NCBI GenBank assembly: GCA_964602845.1
Contig: CAZRSW010000001.1
Coordinates: 62,001 to 126,000, forward strand
Direction of reading: 5' to 3'
DNA: 64,000 bases
Source: CAZRSW01 sp964602845
Lineage (GTDB): Bacteria > Chloroflexota > Dehalococcoidia > Lucifugimonadales > UBA826
Within the stretch, counting starts at the first letter, position 1. Every line of letters starts with the position of its first letter. The position numbers and the translations under genes are program-made. This document shows positions 56,148 through 64,000 of this stretch, in pieces. The notes beneath the pieces were generated by a model that was not told the origin of the DNA, searched no databases, and saw only the letters and a list, made by a program, of their open reading frames with translations.

Positions 56148-56314
56148 GATAAAAAGAGTGACCTGTTTAAGGATTTTTTACAAGCGAGGCTATGCTATTT
56201 TCGGATTCTAACACCGGCAAAAAAGAGGGTCAATGGAGGTGAGATAGATAATGAAAGAACCTTTATAATGGGAACTGGTCGCCTGCTTGGTAATCTGTCT
56301 GGGTGAGGAATTGA

Positions 56315-57175
56315 ATGAGCAACTTTCAAAAAAAGGTTATAGGCATATTAGGGTACCCTCTGGAGCACTCCATATCTCCTGTATTCCAGCAGGCTGCGTT
56401 AGATAGTGTGGGAATCGCGGCTAACTATGAAGCATGGAGTGTTATTCCTGAAAACTTACAAGGATTCTTAGATGATATCCGGAGGAATAATTTTATTGGA
56501 GCCAACGTCACGATACCGCATAAAGAAACAGTGATCGGGTATTTGGACGACTTGGATACTAATGCGGAGAAGATCGGTTCTGTAAATACTATCGTCAATC
56601 GTGATGGTCGGTTGATCGGCTATAATACTGATTCTTACGGTTTTTTGCGATCTATAGAAAAGTTTTTCCCGCTGATAGACTTCCGAAAGCAATCAGTGTT
56701 ATTAATAGGGGCAGGTGGTGCCTCTAGAGCTGTATTGTACTCATTGATTGAAAAGGGAGTCGACTCGATAATAGTAGCGAATCGGACTATTTCTCGAGCA
56801 AAAACATTGGCTAAACAATTTAGTAATGGTATAAAGGTCGGCACAATCGGGATATCTGACGTGGAGCTGGCGTCAGCCGCTATCAATTCCTCATTTATAG
56901 TTAATTGTTCATCTGTAGGGATGAAGAATGGTGATTCTGAGTTGCTCCGACTACTCGACAGCTCTGCTATTAGGTCTGATTGTATAGTCTTTGACCTTGT
57001 ATATAATCCCGTGGTTACCCCGCTGATGCAATTAGCTAAAAATGCTGGAGCAGATGTCATAGGTGGTCTCGACATGTTAGTTTTTCAAGGTGCGGCGTCT
57101 TTCAAGCTATGGACAGGCCTACACCCTAATATTGATGTGATGTTTGAGGCCGCTCATGAATCATTAGCTACCTAA
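56315..57175 (+). CDS. aroE: Shikimate dehydrogenase
   Basis: This 286-residue NADP enzyme reduces 3-dehydroshikimate. The N-terminus has LGYPLEHSISPVFQQAALD (shikimate site), GANVTIPHKETVIGYLDD with the catalytic Lys, LIGAGGASRAVLYSL for NADP, and DLVYNPVVTPLM. The last bases overlap the end of mutS on the other strand. Confidence 0.95.
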   Translation: MSNFQKKVIGILGYPLEHSISPVFQQAALDSVGIAANYEAWSVIPENLQGFLDDIRRNNFIGANVTIPHKETVIGYLDDLDTNAEKIGSVNTIVNRDGRLIGYNTDSYGFLRSIEKFFPLIDFRKQSVLLIGAGGASRAVLYSLIEKGVDSIIVANRTISRAKTLAKQFSNGIKVGTIGISDVELASAAINSSFIVNCSSVGMKNGDSELLRLLDSSAIRSDCIVFDLVYNPVVTPLMQLAKNAGADVIGGLDMLVFQGAASFKLWTGLHPNIDVMFEAAHESLAT

Positions 57176-59766
57176 GTATCGTGCGAATTAGCCATATTTT
57201 GCAACTCAAATAACTTTGTAATAGCTTCAATAGGGGTCATCGTTGTTACATCTAGAGCTTTGATGGCTTCTAGCAGTGCATCATCTGCATTTAATAGGGG
57301 TAATTGCAGGTGTTTGAAGGAGCTTAAATATCCCGGTAAGTTTTGGCCCTCTTCTAATTCGGTTAGTATTGTTGCTGCTCTATTTAATACGGTCTGTGGT
57401 AATCCCGCTAGGCGGGCCACATGTATTCCATAACTTCTGCTGGCACTTCCTGGTATGATTCGGCGCATAAACGTGATGTCGCCGTTATGTTCTATTACTG
57501 AAACAGTAAGATTTTTCACCCCAGGTAGCGTTGTTTCAAGTTCCGTTAGCTCATGGTAGTGGGTTGCGAAGAGAGTTTTACAACCCAGTCTTGGGTGGCC
57601 GTGAATGAACTCAACCACTGATTTTGCTATGGCAAGCCCGTCGTAAGTGCTTGTTCCCCTTCCAATCTCGTCTAGTATTACAAGTGATTTGGGCGTGGCC
57701 TGGTGAAGTATGTAAGCTGTTTCAACCATTTCGACCATGAATGTGGATTGCCCTTTGGTAAGATCGTCTTGTAGGCCAACTCTTGTAAATATTCTATCTA
57801 CGATGCTTATATCTGCTTTTTTAGCGGGGATATAACTGCCAATTTGTGCTAGTAGAGTGATGAGTGCGACTTGTCTCAAGTAAGTAGATTTACCCGACAT
57901 ATTTGGTCCAGTAATTACCATTATCTGACTGTCATCATATCCCATTTTAGTATTGTTAGGAACGAAAGATTCGGAACCCAGATTACGTTCAATAATGGGA
58001 TGCCTACCTTCCTCTATAGTTATGTTGTTGGTCATAGATAAGGAGGGTTTTACATAGTTGTATTCCACCGCGACATTTGCTAAGGATTGGAAGACGTCTA
58101 CTAATGCGATTGCTCTAGCTGAGGCGATAATACTATCGATATGTTGCTCTATTTGATGACAAACTTGGGTGAATAGGCTTTTTTCCAAATCCTCGATCTT
58201 TTCCTGTGCTGAAAGTATGTCGGATTCAAGGCTTTTCATCTCTGTTGTGATGTATCTCTCGCCACCCACGAGGGTTTGGCGTCTCATGTATTGTTCGGGA
58301 ACTAAATGTAAATTTGGATTGCTGACCTCAATGTAATAACCGAAAACTTTGTTATATCCGACCTTCAGTGATTTTATTCCAGTGTTTTCTCGTTCTCTTG
58401 TTTCAATGTGTGAGAGGGATGTTCTAGATGACGATATATCCTTTTTCAGTTTGTCGAGCTGCGAAGAAAATCCACGTTTTATTGTTTTCCCGTCACCGAT
58501 GTGAATCGAGGCATCCTTGTTTATTGAGTTGTTTATTAGGTTGCTTGTCTTGGTTGTCTCTCCGAATTTTTTTTCAATGATATCTATATCAAAATTGTTG
58601 CTATTCTTCAGGATATTCCTGATCATCGGTACGATCTCGAGAGTCTCTCCAATAGACGTGAGATCTCTTGGAGAGACTCTCTTATTTCTTATCTTGACCG
58701 AAAGCCGCTCTAAGTCAGTTATTGATCGCAACAGATCCTTGAGGTCATGACGTGCCGAAGAATTCTCAGTGAACCATTCAACTATGTTTTGTCTTAAGGT
58801 TAAGTCGTTGATGTCTATCAAGGGTCGGGCAATCCATTTCTTTAGAAGTCTGCTGCCCATAGCAGTAAAAGTTTTGTTCAAGGTAGTGAATAGAGATGAA
58901 GTTTTTGTTCCCCATCTACCCCCTCCAAATAGCTCAAGATTAACTATGGTTTGGGGGTCTAGTTGCATATATGAATTTACCGAATATGTTTGTAAATTCT
59001 TAATGTTAGGCAATGCCTGGCATTGAGTCTTTTCTATGTAGGATATGATTGCCCCGGCAGCTCTACGGGCTAGCGGTAAAGATTTACAGCCGTACGGTTC
59101 CAGCGTGGAGGAATCGAAATGGTCGAGGAGTTTTGTTGTAGACGATGAGTCGTGGTAATACTGATCGTCTACTGTGGTGATAGTTAATCCGGGAAGCTCT
59201 TCCAATTCGCCTACACATTTTTCCCCAATTATGATTTCGCGTGGGGTTAACCTGTTGACCTCTTCTTTCAGGGAACCTATAGGTACCTGAGTTGTGGCGA
59301 ATTCTGATGTTGATATATCGACGTATGCAATACCGGCATTGTCCCCATCAACGACTATGGAAGCCAAGAAACTGTTTGAGCTTTCTTCAAGAAGGGAATC
59401 TTCTGTAACGGTACCTGGCGTTACAATCCTTACTACTTCACGGTGTTTAATGCTTTTGTCCGTGCTTTGATACCTACTTTCTATTTGTTCACAAATAGCT
59501 ATTTTATGTCCCTTGGCTAGCAATTTGACCAAGTATGTGTCCAAGGTATGATATGGGATACCTGCTAAGGGAATTCTCTCTCCTTTACCCATTTCTCTAG
59601 ATGTTAATGCAATATCTAGATCACGAGAAATGATCAGAGCATCATCATCGAATGTCTCGTAGAAATCTCCCATTCTGAAAAGCAACAGTTCTTCACTATG
59701 TTGGGTTTTTATGTCTAAATATTGCTTTCTTGCAGGAGTAGTCATACGGTTCTTAGATTTTGACAA
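57172..59766 (-). CDS. mutS: DNA mismatch repair protein MutS
   Basis: This 864-residue protein has the mismatch-binding domain I with the FYETF motif (GDFYETFDDDA), the connector and lever domains, the ATPase domain with P-loop GPNMSGKST near residue 620 and DEIGRGTSTYDG, and the C-terminal helix-turn-helix. It matches the MutS1 type. It stands alone here; mutL is not in the window. Confidence 0.96.
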   Translation of the reverse strand: MSKSKNRMTTPARKQYLDIKTQHSEELLLFRMGDFYETFDDDALIISRDLDIALTSREMGKGERIPLAGIPYHTLDTYLVKLLAKGHKIAICEQIESRYQSTDKSIKHREVVRIVTPGTVTEDSLLEESSNSFLASIVVDGDNAGIAYVDISTSEFATTQVPIGSLKEEVNRLTPREIIIGEKCVGELEELPGLTITTVDDQYYHDSSSTTKLLDHFDSSTLEPYGCKSLPLARRAAGAIISYIEKTQCQALPNIKNLQTYSVNSYMQLDPQTIVNLELFGGGRWGTKTSSLFTTLNKTFTAMGSRLLKKWIARPLIDINDLTLRQNIVEWFTENSSARHDLKDLLRSITDLERLSVKIRNKRVSPRDLTSIGETLEIVPMIRNILKNSNNFDIDIIEKKFGETTKTSNLINNSINKDASIHIGDGKTIKRGFSSQLDKLKKDISSSRTSLSHIETRERENTGIKSLKVGYNKVFGYYIEVSNPNLHLVPEQYMRRQTLVGGERYITTEMKSLESDILSAQEKIEDLEKSLFTQVCHQIEQHIDSIIASARAIALVDVFQSLANVAVEYNYVKPSLSMTNNITIEEGRHPIIERNLGSESFVPNNTKMGYDDSQIMVITGPNMSGKSTYLRQVALITLLAQIGSYIPAKKADISIVDRIFTRVGLQDDLTKGQSTFMVEMVETAYILHQATPKSLVILDEIGRGTSTYDGLAIAKSVVEFIHGHPRLGCKTLFATHYHELTELETTLPGVKNLTVSVIEHNGDITFMRRIIPGSASRSYGIHVARLAGLPQTVLNRAATILTELEEGQNLPGYLSSFKHLQLPLLNADDALLEAIKALDVTTMTPIEAITKLFELQNMANSHDT

Positions 59767-59842
59767 TAACCTAATATGCGAGCCAATAACTTATCCCTAG
59801 CGGCGACTGCAAAACGTTCTTTCGGTATTGCTGTCATTTTTG

Positions 59843-60592
59843 TCAATCTTCCTTCCAAAAACGTTCTTCTAGGAATTCGAATCCTTCAGGTACGAGTCGT
59901 TGCTTCACATCTTCTATCATTCCTGGGTGTCCGCATGCGTAAACCATCGTGTCAGTGGTTGACAGCCCCAGTAAACTTATTTGTTCTTCTACGATGCTAT
60001 TTACTCTTCCACGAAGACCTTGCCAGCTAGTATTTCTTGGGTCGTCAGGCCGGCTTACGGTAGGGATAAAAGTGATCATGTTTGGATGTTGTTCTGATAA
60101 TGACTGAAATTCTTTGTCGTAAACAAACTCATCCATATAGCTTGCTCCTTCGAGTATGAAGAAGTGATGCGCTGATCTGTTCAGGTGTAAGTAATTCCTT
60201 ACAATACTTACGTAGGGAACCACTCCTGTTACCGTGGCTACAAAGAGTTGATTTTGGAAGTGCTCTTTGAAGGTAAAAATCCCTTTTGCTCTGGGTCTAA
60301 TTGTTACCTTGTCTCCAATGTCCAAATCCCAAAGCATGGGGGTTAACACCCCGCCGTCCTTTTCCGGGACCAATTCCACGAACAGTTCTATTACTTCCTC
60401 ATGGGGAGATGATGATATGGAATAAGCCCTCTCAACGCCACCATAACCGATGGTGCAGTATTGCCCTGGTTTGAAGCTGTAATTTTCTGGTTTATTCAAC
60501 CAAAAAAGCGCTAGATCTTCCGTTTGCTCTTGTCTCTTTAAGATCTCGATCTGTTCTAGAGGAGGGCGTTTGTTTCTATTCGACGTGTTCAT
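59843..60592 (-). CDS. Ferredoxin-NADP reductase-like flavoprotein
   Basis: This 249-residue protein matches the bacterial Fpr type. It has the FAD motif RAYSISSS, the GGVLTPMLWDL stretch, and VYACGHPGMIEDV for the pyridine nucleotide, ending in the aromatic ERFWKED of the subclass. It would exchange electrons between ferredoxin/flavodoxin and NADP(H). It follows the NuoG-like gene by 42 bases and could serve it. Confidence 0.85.
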   Translation of the reverse strand: MNTSNRNKRPPLEQIEILKRQEQTEDLALFWLNKPENYSFKPGQYCTIGYGGVERAYSISSSPHEEVIELFVELVPEKDGGVLTPMLWDLDIGDKVTIRPRAKGIFTFKEHFQNQLFVATVTGVVPYVSIVRNYLHLNRSAHHFFILEGASYMDEFVYDKEFQSLSEQHPNMITFIPTVSRPDDPRNTSWQGLRGRVNSIVEEQISLLGLSTTDTMVYACGHPGMIEDVKQRLVPEGFEFLEERFWKED

Positions 60593-60634
60593 GTTTGCTT
60601 CTGCCTTCCTCGGATTTAATTTTTTGATTATTGG

Positions 60635-63328
60635 TTATATTTTCCCGTCTTCGACTTTTTCTAATCTGATTGGCTGAGGAGTTAAAGTGTTGTTTTCTAA
60701 TATGGGATCTGGAGCTTCACTTGAGGCAATCTTCTCGATCATTGATCCGAAAAGTGTTTTTGTAGAAACAATGCCTTTTCCAACACCATTTAGGTGAGCA
60801 ACTCCAGTGAGTTCAAATTTGGCACCAATTATCTTGATTTGGTCACCTTCTCTTATATTAGCATCTAGAGCATCTGATTCGTTGATTTCAATAATCTCAT
60901 CTCTTTTTATGGTATGCATACCTTCCTGAATTTCTATCGAAGCTTCACGGTCAGGCTCATGTAATACTCTTCCAGGCATTAACGTAAGGGGGAATTCACT
61001 TTCATTTTTGGTGTTTTCCAAGGCAGGAAACGAAATAGGTTCTAATGAAAAAACTCCATTTTCAGTTTTGTTGGACCAAATATCCCCGTATTTTTCAAGC
61101 TTATCTGTATCCAGGGATTTATACATTGGGATGGCATCTAGGATTTCTGAGAAGATCTGTTTATCGTTCAAATAATCGAAGTCTTTGGAACCTAATTTCT
61201 GTGCCAACCTGCAGAGTATTCTCCAGTCTTCGTCCTCATCACCTTTCGGGCCTAGTGCAGGGGTTATCTTCTGTACCCGTCGTTCTATGTTTGTATAAGT
61301 GCCCGATTTTTCGGCGAAAGTCATTGACGGGAATACCACGTCTGCTTCGTTGGTAAGATCAGATTTAAAGTTGTCATGGGCGATAACAAACTCAGCGCCG
61401 TTTAGGCTAGCCAGCAAATTATCAGGGTGGTTGTCACTGAATTCTGAACTGGGTCCTATAATATGGACTGCTTTTAGTACGCCATCTTGAATAGATGATG
61501 AGAAGTCAGTTATTCCTACCCCAGTGGATGTTGGCGTTTGGTAACCAGGTAGAAAATCTGGCGTGCAGCCCATGTCTCCAGCGCCCTGCTGGTTAGCCCC
61601 GTTATAAAGCGGGTAAATTCCCCCGGATGCTTTGATGATATTCCCGGTCAACATCGAGAGGTTAACTAGTGATTTTATACAGTCCTCTGATGCCCCCCTA
61701 GATAGAGTGTCCATTGCATAGAGTATTGCAGAGGCATTTGCATCAGCAAATTGTCTTGCTGCTGTTCTTATAGATTCTTGTTCGACTCCGGTCAGTTCTG
61801 ATACTCGTCGTAGATCAAAATCCCATAGAGAATTCCTCAATTCTGTGAAATTTTTGTATTTATTAATAGATTCAAAATCGACGCCAATAGACTCGTCAAT
61901 GATGGTTCGGATGATCCCTCCGATCAGAGCCGTTTCACTACCTATATTTGGTTTGAGCCAAGTGGAGGCATGCCTTGTCATTTCAGTCTCTCGTTGATCA
62001 ATGACTATCAAGGTTGTACCGTCGTTAACCGCCTGTTTTATTGGAACTGACATTACGTTATGGTCTTCAACTATGTTTGATGAAACTAGCAATATGCAGT
62101 TGCTGGACCTCAGTTCCCAGATCTTGTTTGTTGCTCCGAATAATCCGGTCATCTCTCCCAGAATCTTAACCAGCTCCGGTTTGGAATTAGATGAGGTGTC
62201 AATATTTGGCGATTTCATAACGTCTCGGGCGAATCTTTGAGAAATATAGTGATCTTCATTTGACCCCCTGGGAGAACATATCAATGCATACTCCTCCCCA
62301 GAGTATTTCTGTAATTTCTCAGCGGTGAAGTCCAGAGCTTCAGGCCAACTTACTTCTTGCAGGGCGGTTCCTTTTCGGATCATAGGTTTTTTCAGACGTG
62401 CTGAACTATTAGTGAAATTAAGTCCAAATTTTCCCTTGTAACACGCCATTCCAGCATTTGCTTCGGCCTGTCGGACAGGAATCGATCTTATCAACTTGTT
62501 CCTCTTATTCACCTCCAGGCTCAGCTGGCAACCTACTGGGCAGTGTGGGCATACGGAGTCGACGGCGGATTCGGCCTTATCCCATTTATAGGATCTTTCT
62601 ACTAGGGCTCCGGTTGGACAGACGTCGATACATGCACCGCAAAACTCGCATCCAGACTCTAGGAGTGAAGTGCCCATAGATGTGCCGATGATACTTCGTC
62701 CCGACTTATCTTTGAGAGTAATGGCCCTGTCGCCACGTATCTCATCGCAAGCTCTAACGCAACGAGAACAGACTATGCATAAGTTCATGTCCATATCCCA
62801 GTATGGGTCTTTCACTTCGAGAGGGAGATGCCTATTGTTGTATGTAAGAGGTGTAGTTAGATCCATCTCCATGTATCGGACGGTGTCTTTTAACTCGCAT
62901 CGATCATTCTTTGGACAAGTTACACATCTATCGTTCACGGTAACATGCCGTAAACATACGTCTGTCGGTCCGCAAAGGTCCACGCGATGGCAATTAAGAC
63001 ATCCATGCGGGTGTTCCGATATTAACAATTCCATGATGCCTTTTCGCAGAGTTATTAAATTGTCTGTATTCGTTTTTACCTTCATTCCCTCTGAAATGGG
63101 GGTTGTGCAAGAGGCGGGATTTCCAGGTAATGGCCTAAAAGTACCATCGGGTGTTGGGGCTTCGGCTTGTACAATACACATACGGCAGGCTCCGTATGGT
63201 TTCATCCCTGGGTAATAACATAGATATGGTATGTACAAGCCGTTATCCATAGCTGCTTGTATAATCATGCTACCTGGTTCAGCTTGAATGTCCTGTCCAT
63301 CAATATTCAAGTTAACTAGGTTTGACAT
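60635..63328 (-). CDS. nuoG: NADH-quinone oxidoreductase subunit G-like protein
   Basis: This 897-residue protein starts with a [2Fe-2S] domain (YLCYYPGMKPYGACRMC), then the HPHGCLNC region with extra Cys, two 4Fe-4S clusters (CIVCSRCVRAC, CEFCGACIDVC) and a molybdopterin-type domain with a CPHCPVGC cluster. Formate dehydrogenases of this build carry Cys or Sec about 40 residues into the SPRGSNEDHYISQRFARD stretch. Here that place reads IDTSSNSKPE, so Mo ligation seems absent, as in NuoG. ATG 63328 was chosen for its GGAGAG site. It overlaps the nuoF end by 17 bases. Confidence 0.82.
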   Translation of the reverse strand: MSNLVNLNIDGQDIQAEPGSMIIQAAMDNGLYIPYLCYYPGMKPYGACRMCIVQAEAPTPDGTFRPLPGNPASCTTPISEGMKVKTNTDNLITLRKGIMELLISEHPHGCLNCHRVDLCGPTDVCLRHVTVNDRCVTCPKNDRCELKDTVRYMEMDLTTPLTYNNRHLPLEVKDPYWDMDMNLCIVCSRCVRACDEIRGDRAITLKDKSGRSIIGTSMGTSLLESGCEFCGACIDVCPTGALVERSYKWDKAESAVDSVCPHCPVGCQLSLEVNKRNKLIRSIPVRQAEANAGMACYKGKFGLNFTNSSARLKKPMIRKGTALQEVSWPEALDFTAEKLQKYSGEEYALICSPRGSNEDHYISQRFARDVMKSPNIDTSSNSKPELVKILGEMTGLFGATNKIWELRSSNCILLVSSNIVEDHNVMSVPIKQAVNDGTTLIVIDQRETEMTRHASTWLKPNIGSETALIGGIIRTIIDESIGVDFESINKYKNFTELRNSLWDFDLRRVSELTGVEQESIRTAARQFADANASAILYAMDTLSRGASEDCIKSLVNLSMLTGNIIKASGGIYPLYNGANQQGAGDMGCTPDFLPGYQTPTSTGVGITDFSSSIQDGVLKAVHIIGPSSEFSDNHPDNLLASLNGAEFVIAHDNFKSDLTNEADVVFPSMTFAEKSGTYTNIERRVQKITPALGPKGDEDEDWRILCRLAQKLGSKDFDYLNDKQIFSEILDAIPMYKSLDTDKLEKYGDIWSNKTENGVFSLEPISFPALENTKNESEFPLTLMPGRVLHEPDREASIEIQEGMHTIKRDEIIEINESDALDANIREGDQIKIIGAKFELTGVAHLNGVGKGIVSTKTLFGSMIEKIASSEAPDPILENNTLTPQPIRLEKVEDGKI

Positions 63329-64000
63329 AATGCTCTCCTGGTACAAAATCCTTGGCGTATGGCCGTGTGTTTTTGGGTGTAATTCGTCTTATATAACAAC
63401 TTCCTGTCGGGCATTTACCGTCCTCAATATGTCTCCTGAAATCCTCCTTGAAATGGGTCATCGCTGATCTGATCGGACCAAATCCTAGCTGTCCATGACC
63501 ACATAGTGAGCTTGATTCCATGGTGGTACCTACTTCTTGCACTAGATCCATATCGCCTGGGATACTTTTACAATTTGCTACTCTTTCTATTATCTCAAGT
63601 AAATGTTCCATGCCCAACCTGCATGGGAAACATTTGCCGCAGGATTCATATTGGCAGAAAGCGACCAACACTCTTGTGAGGTCTACCGCGCAAACCTTGT
63701 TGTTACCGACTATAATGCCTCCTGACCCGAATATTGCACCGGCCTCCCTCATCTCATCGAAGTCGATGTGTATGTTCCGGCTATCAGGTCCGAGGACGCC
63801 ACCCAACGGGCCTCCAGTTTGAAGCATTTTAAGAGAGCTATCGCCTGATACCCCTCCCCCAATATCATCGATAACTTGTCCTAGCGTCATCCCCATTGGT
63901 ACCTCGTATAGTCCTGGGAGGTTAATGTTCCCGCTCAAGCAAACGATCGCGGTTCCAGTGCTATTGTTGACCCCAATAGATGAGAACCATTCAGATCCTT
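63312..64000 (-). CDS. nuoF: NADH-quinone oxidoreductase subunit F, partial
   Basis: The frame is open to the right edge, so the N-terminal (FMN and NADH) part is outside. The visible 229 residues contain GVYEVP-like LPGLYEVPMGMTLGQVI, the glycine-rich TGGPLGG segment and the 4Fe-4S ligands in ESCGKCFPCRLG with a later Cys in LCGHGQLG. The final 40 residues, KCPTGSCYIRRI, add a further Cys pair. NuoE and NuoG-type partners are expected; NuoG follows directly. HydB and FdsB flavoproteins look much the same in this region. Confidence 0.85.
   Translation of the reverse strand, partial: GSEWFSSIGVNNSTGTAIVCLSGNINLPGLYEVPMGMTLGQVIDDIGGGVSGDSSLKMLQTGGPLGGVLGPDSRNIHIDFDEMREAGAIFGSGGIIVGNNKVCAVDLTRVLVAFCQYESCGKCFPCRLGMEHLLEIIERVANCKSIPGDMDLVQEVGTTMESSSLCGHGQLGFGPIRSAMTHFKEDFRRHIEDGKCPTGSCYIRRITPKNTRPYAKDFVPGEHYVKPS

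Noticed and set aside
59776..60030. Plus-strand frame opposite the FNR-like gene
   Set aside because: It is the shadow of the minus-strand flavoprotein gene, with no protein-family features.

Overview
The window looks like a chromosomal segment of an aerobic, heterotrophic bacterium, most likely an uncultivated marine Chloroflexota of the SAR202/Dehalococcoidia kind. That placement is an inference. It rests on the gene content: paired enoyl-CoA hydratases, a CaiB/BaiF double protein, a thiolase-like/DUF35 pair, an enolase-superfamily dehydratase, an SdhABE-type succinate dehydrogenase, an aa3-type oxidase, a one-chain AccD-AccA and a bacterial NurA/HerA cassette. Composition is AT-leaning with little intergenic DNA. 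No phage, insertion sequence or CRISPR array is visible. The sequence is an assembly scaffold: a run of 100 N at 16893-16992 is flanked by the same 23 bases on both sides.

Left part (1-19.4 kb): a truncated AI-2E-type permease, two overlapping crotonase-family genes, tRNA-Gln, a fluoride channel, thioredoxin reductase, a class III aminotransferase, threonine synthase, a NifU-like protein and a thiolase. Next come the selenocysteine elongation factor SelB and a four-gene cassette (unknown protein, NurA nuclease, stand-alone HAS-barrel-like protein, HerA ATPase). After these lie a metallopeptidase, a thiolase-like/DUF35 pair, DUF971 and DUF503 proteins and a cytosolic reductive-dehalogenase-like Fe-S protein. 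The region closes with a SelW/Rdx-family selenoprotein whose in-frame TGA hides it from ordinary gene calling. SelB and this selenoprotein together show that the organism makes selenoproteins.

Middle (19.4-41.6 kb): a double CoA-transferase, a membrane glycosyltransferase with PA14-like tail domains, a TauE/SafE exporter and a mandelate-racemase-family enzyme. The translation block thrS-infC-rpmI-rplT follows, in which infC appears to start at ATA. Then on the minus strand come a complete cytochrome c oxidase and heme A biosynthesis cluster (ctaA, ctaB, cox II-I-III-IV, ctaG, SCO), tRNA-Pro on the plus strand, and sdhA-sdhB-sdhE on the minus strand.

Right part (41.7-64 kb): a promoter and a T-box leader with a CUC (Leu) specifier and a strong terminator precede ilvB-ilvN-ilvC-leuA-leuC-leuD, the branched-chain amino acid operon (no leuB here). 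Opposite lie accDA, ftsK, rnj and a family 4 uracil-DNA glycosylase. aroE faces mutS. A ferredoxin-NADP-reductase-like flavoprotein, a NuoG-like subunit and a truncated NuoF end the window.

The main points for follow-up are the hidden selenoprotein, the NurA/HAS/HerA cassette with its unknown first gene, the ATA start of infC, the catalytic-residue changes in several CoA-metabolism paralogues, and the likely artificial gap.
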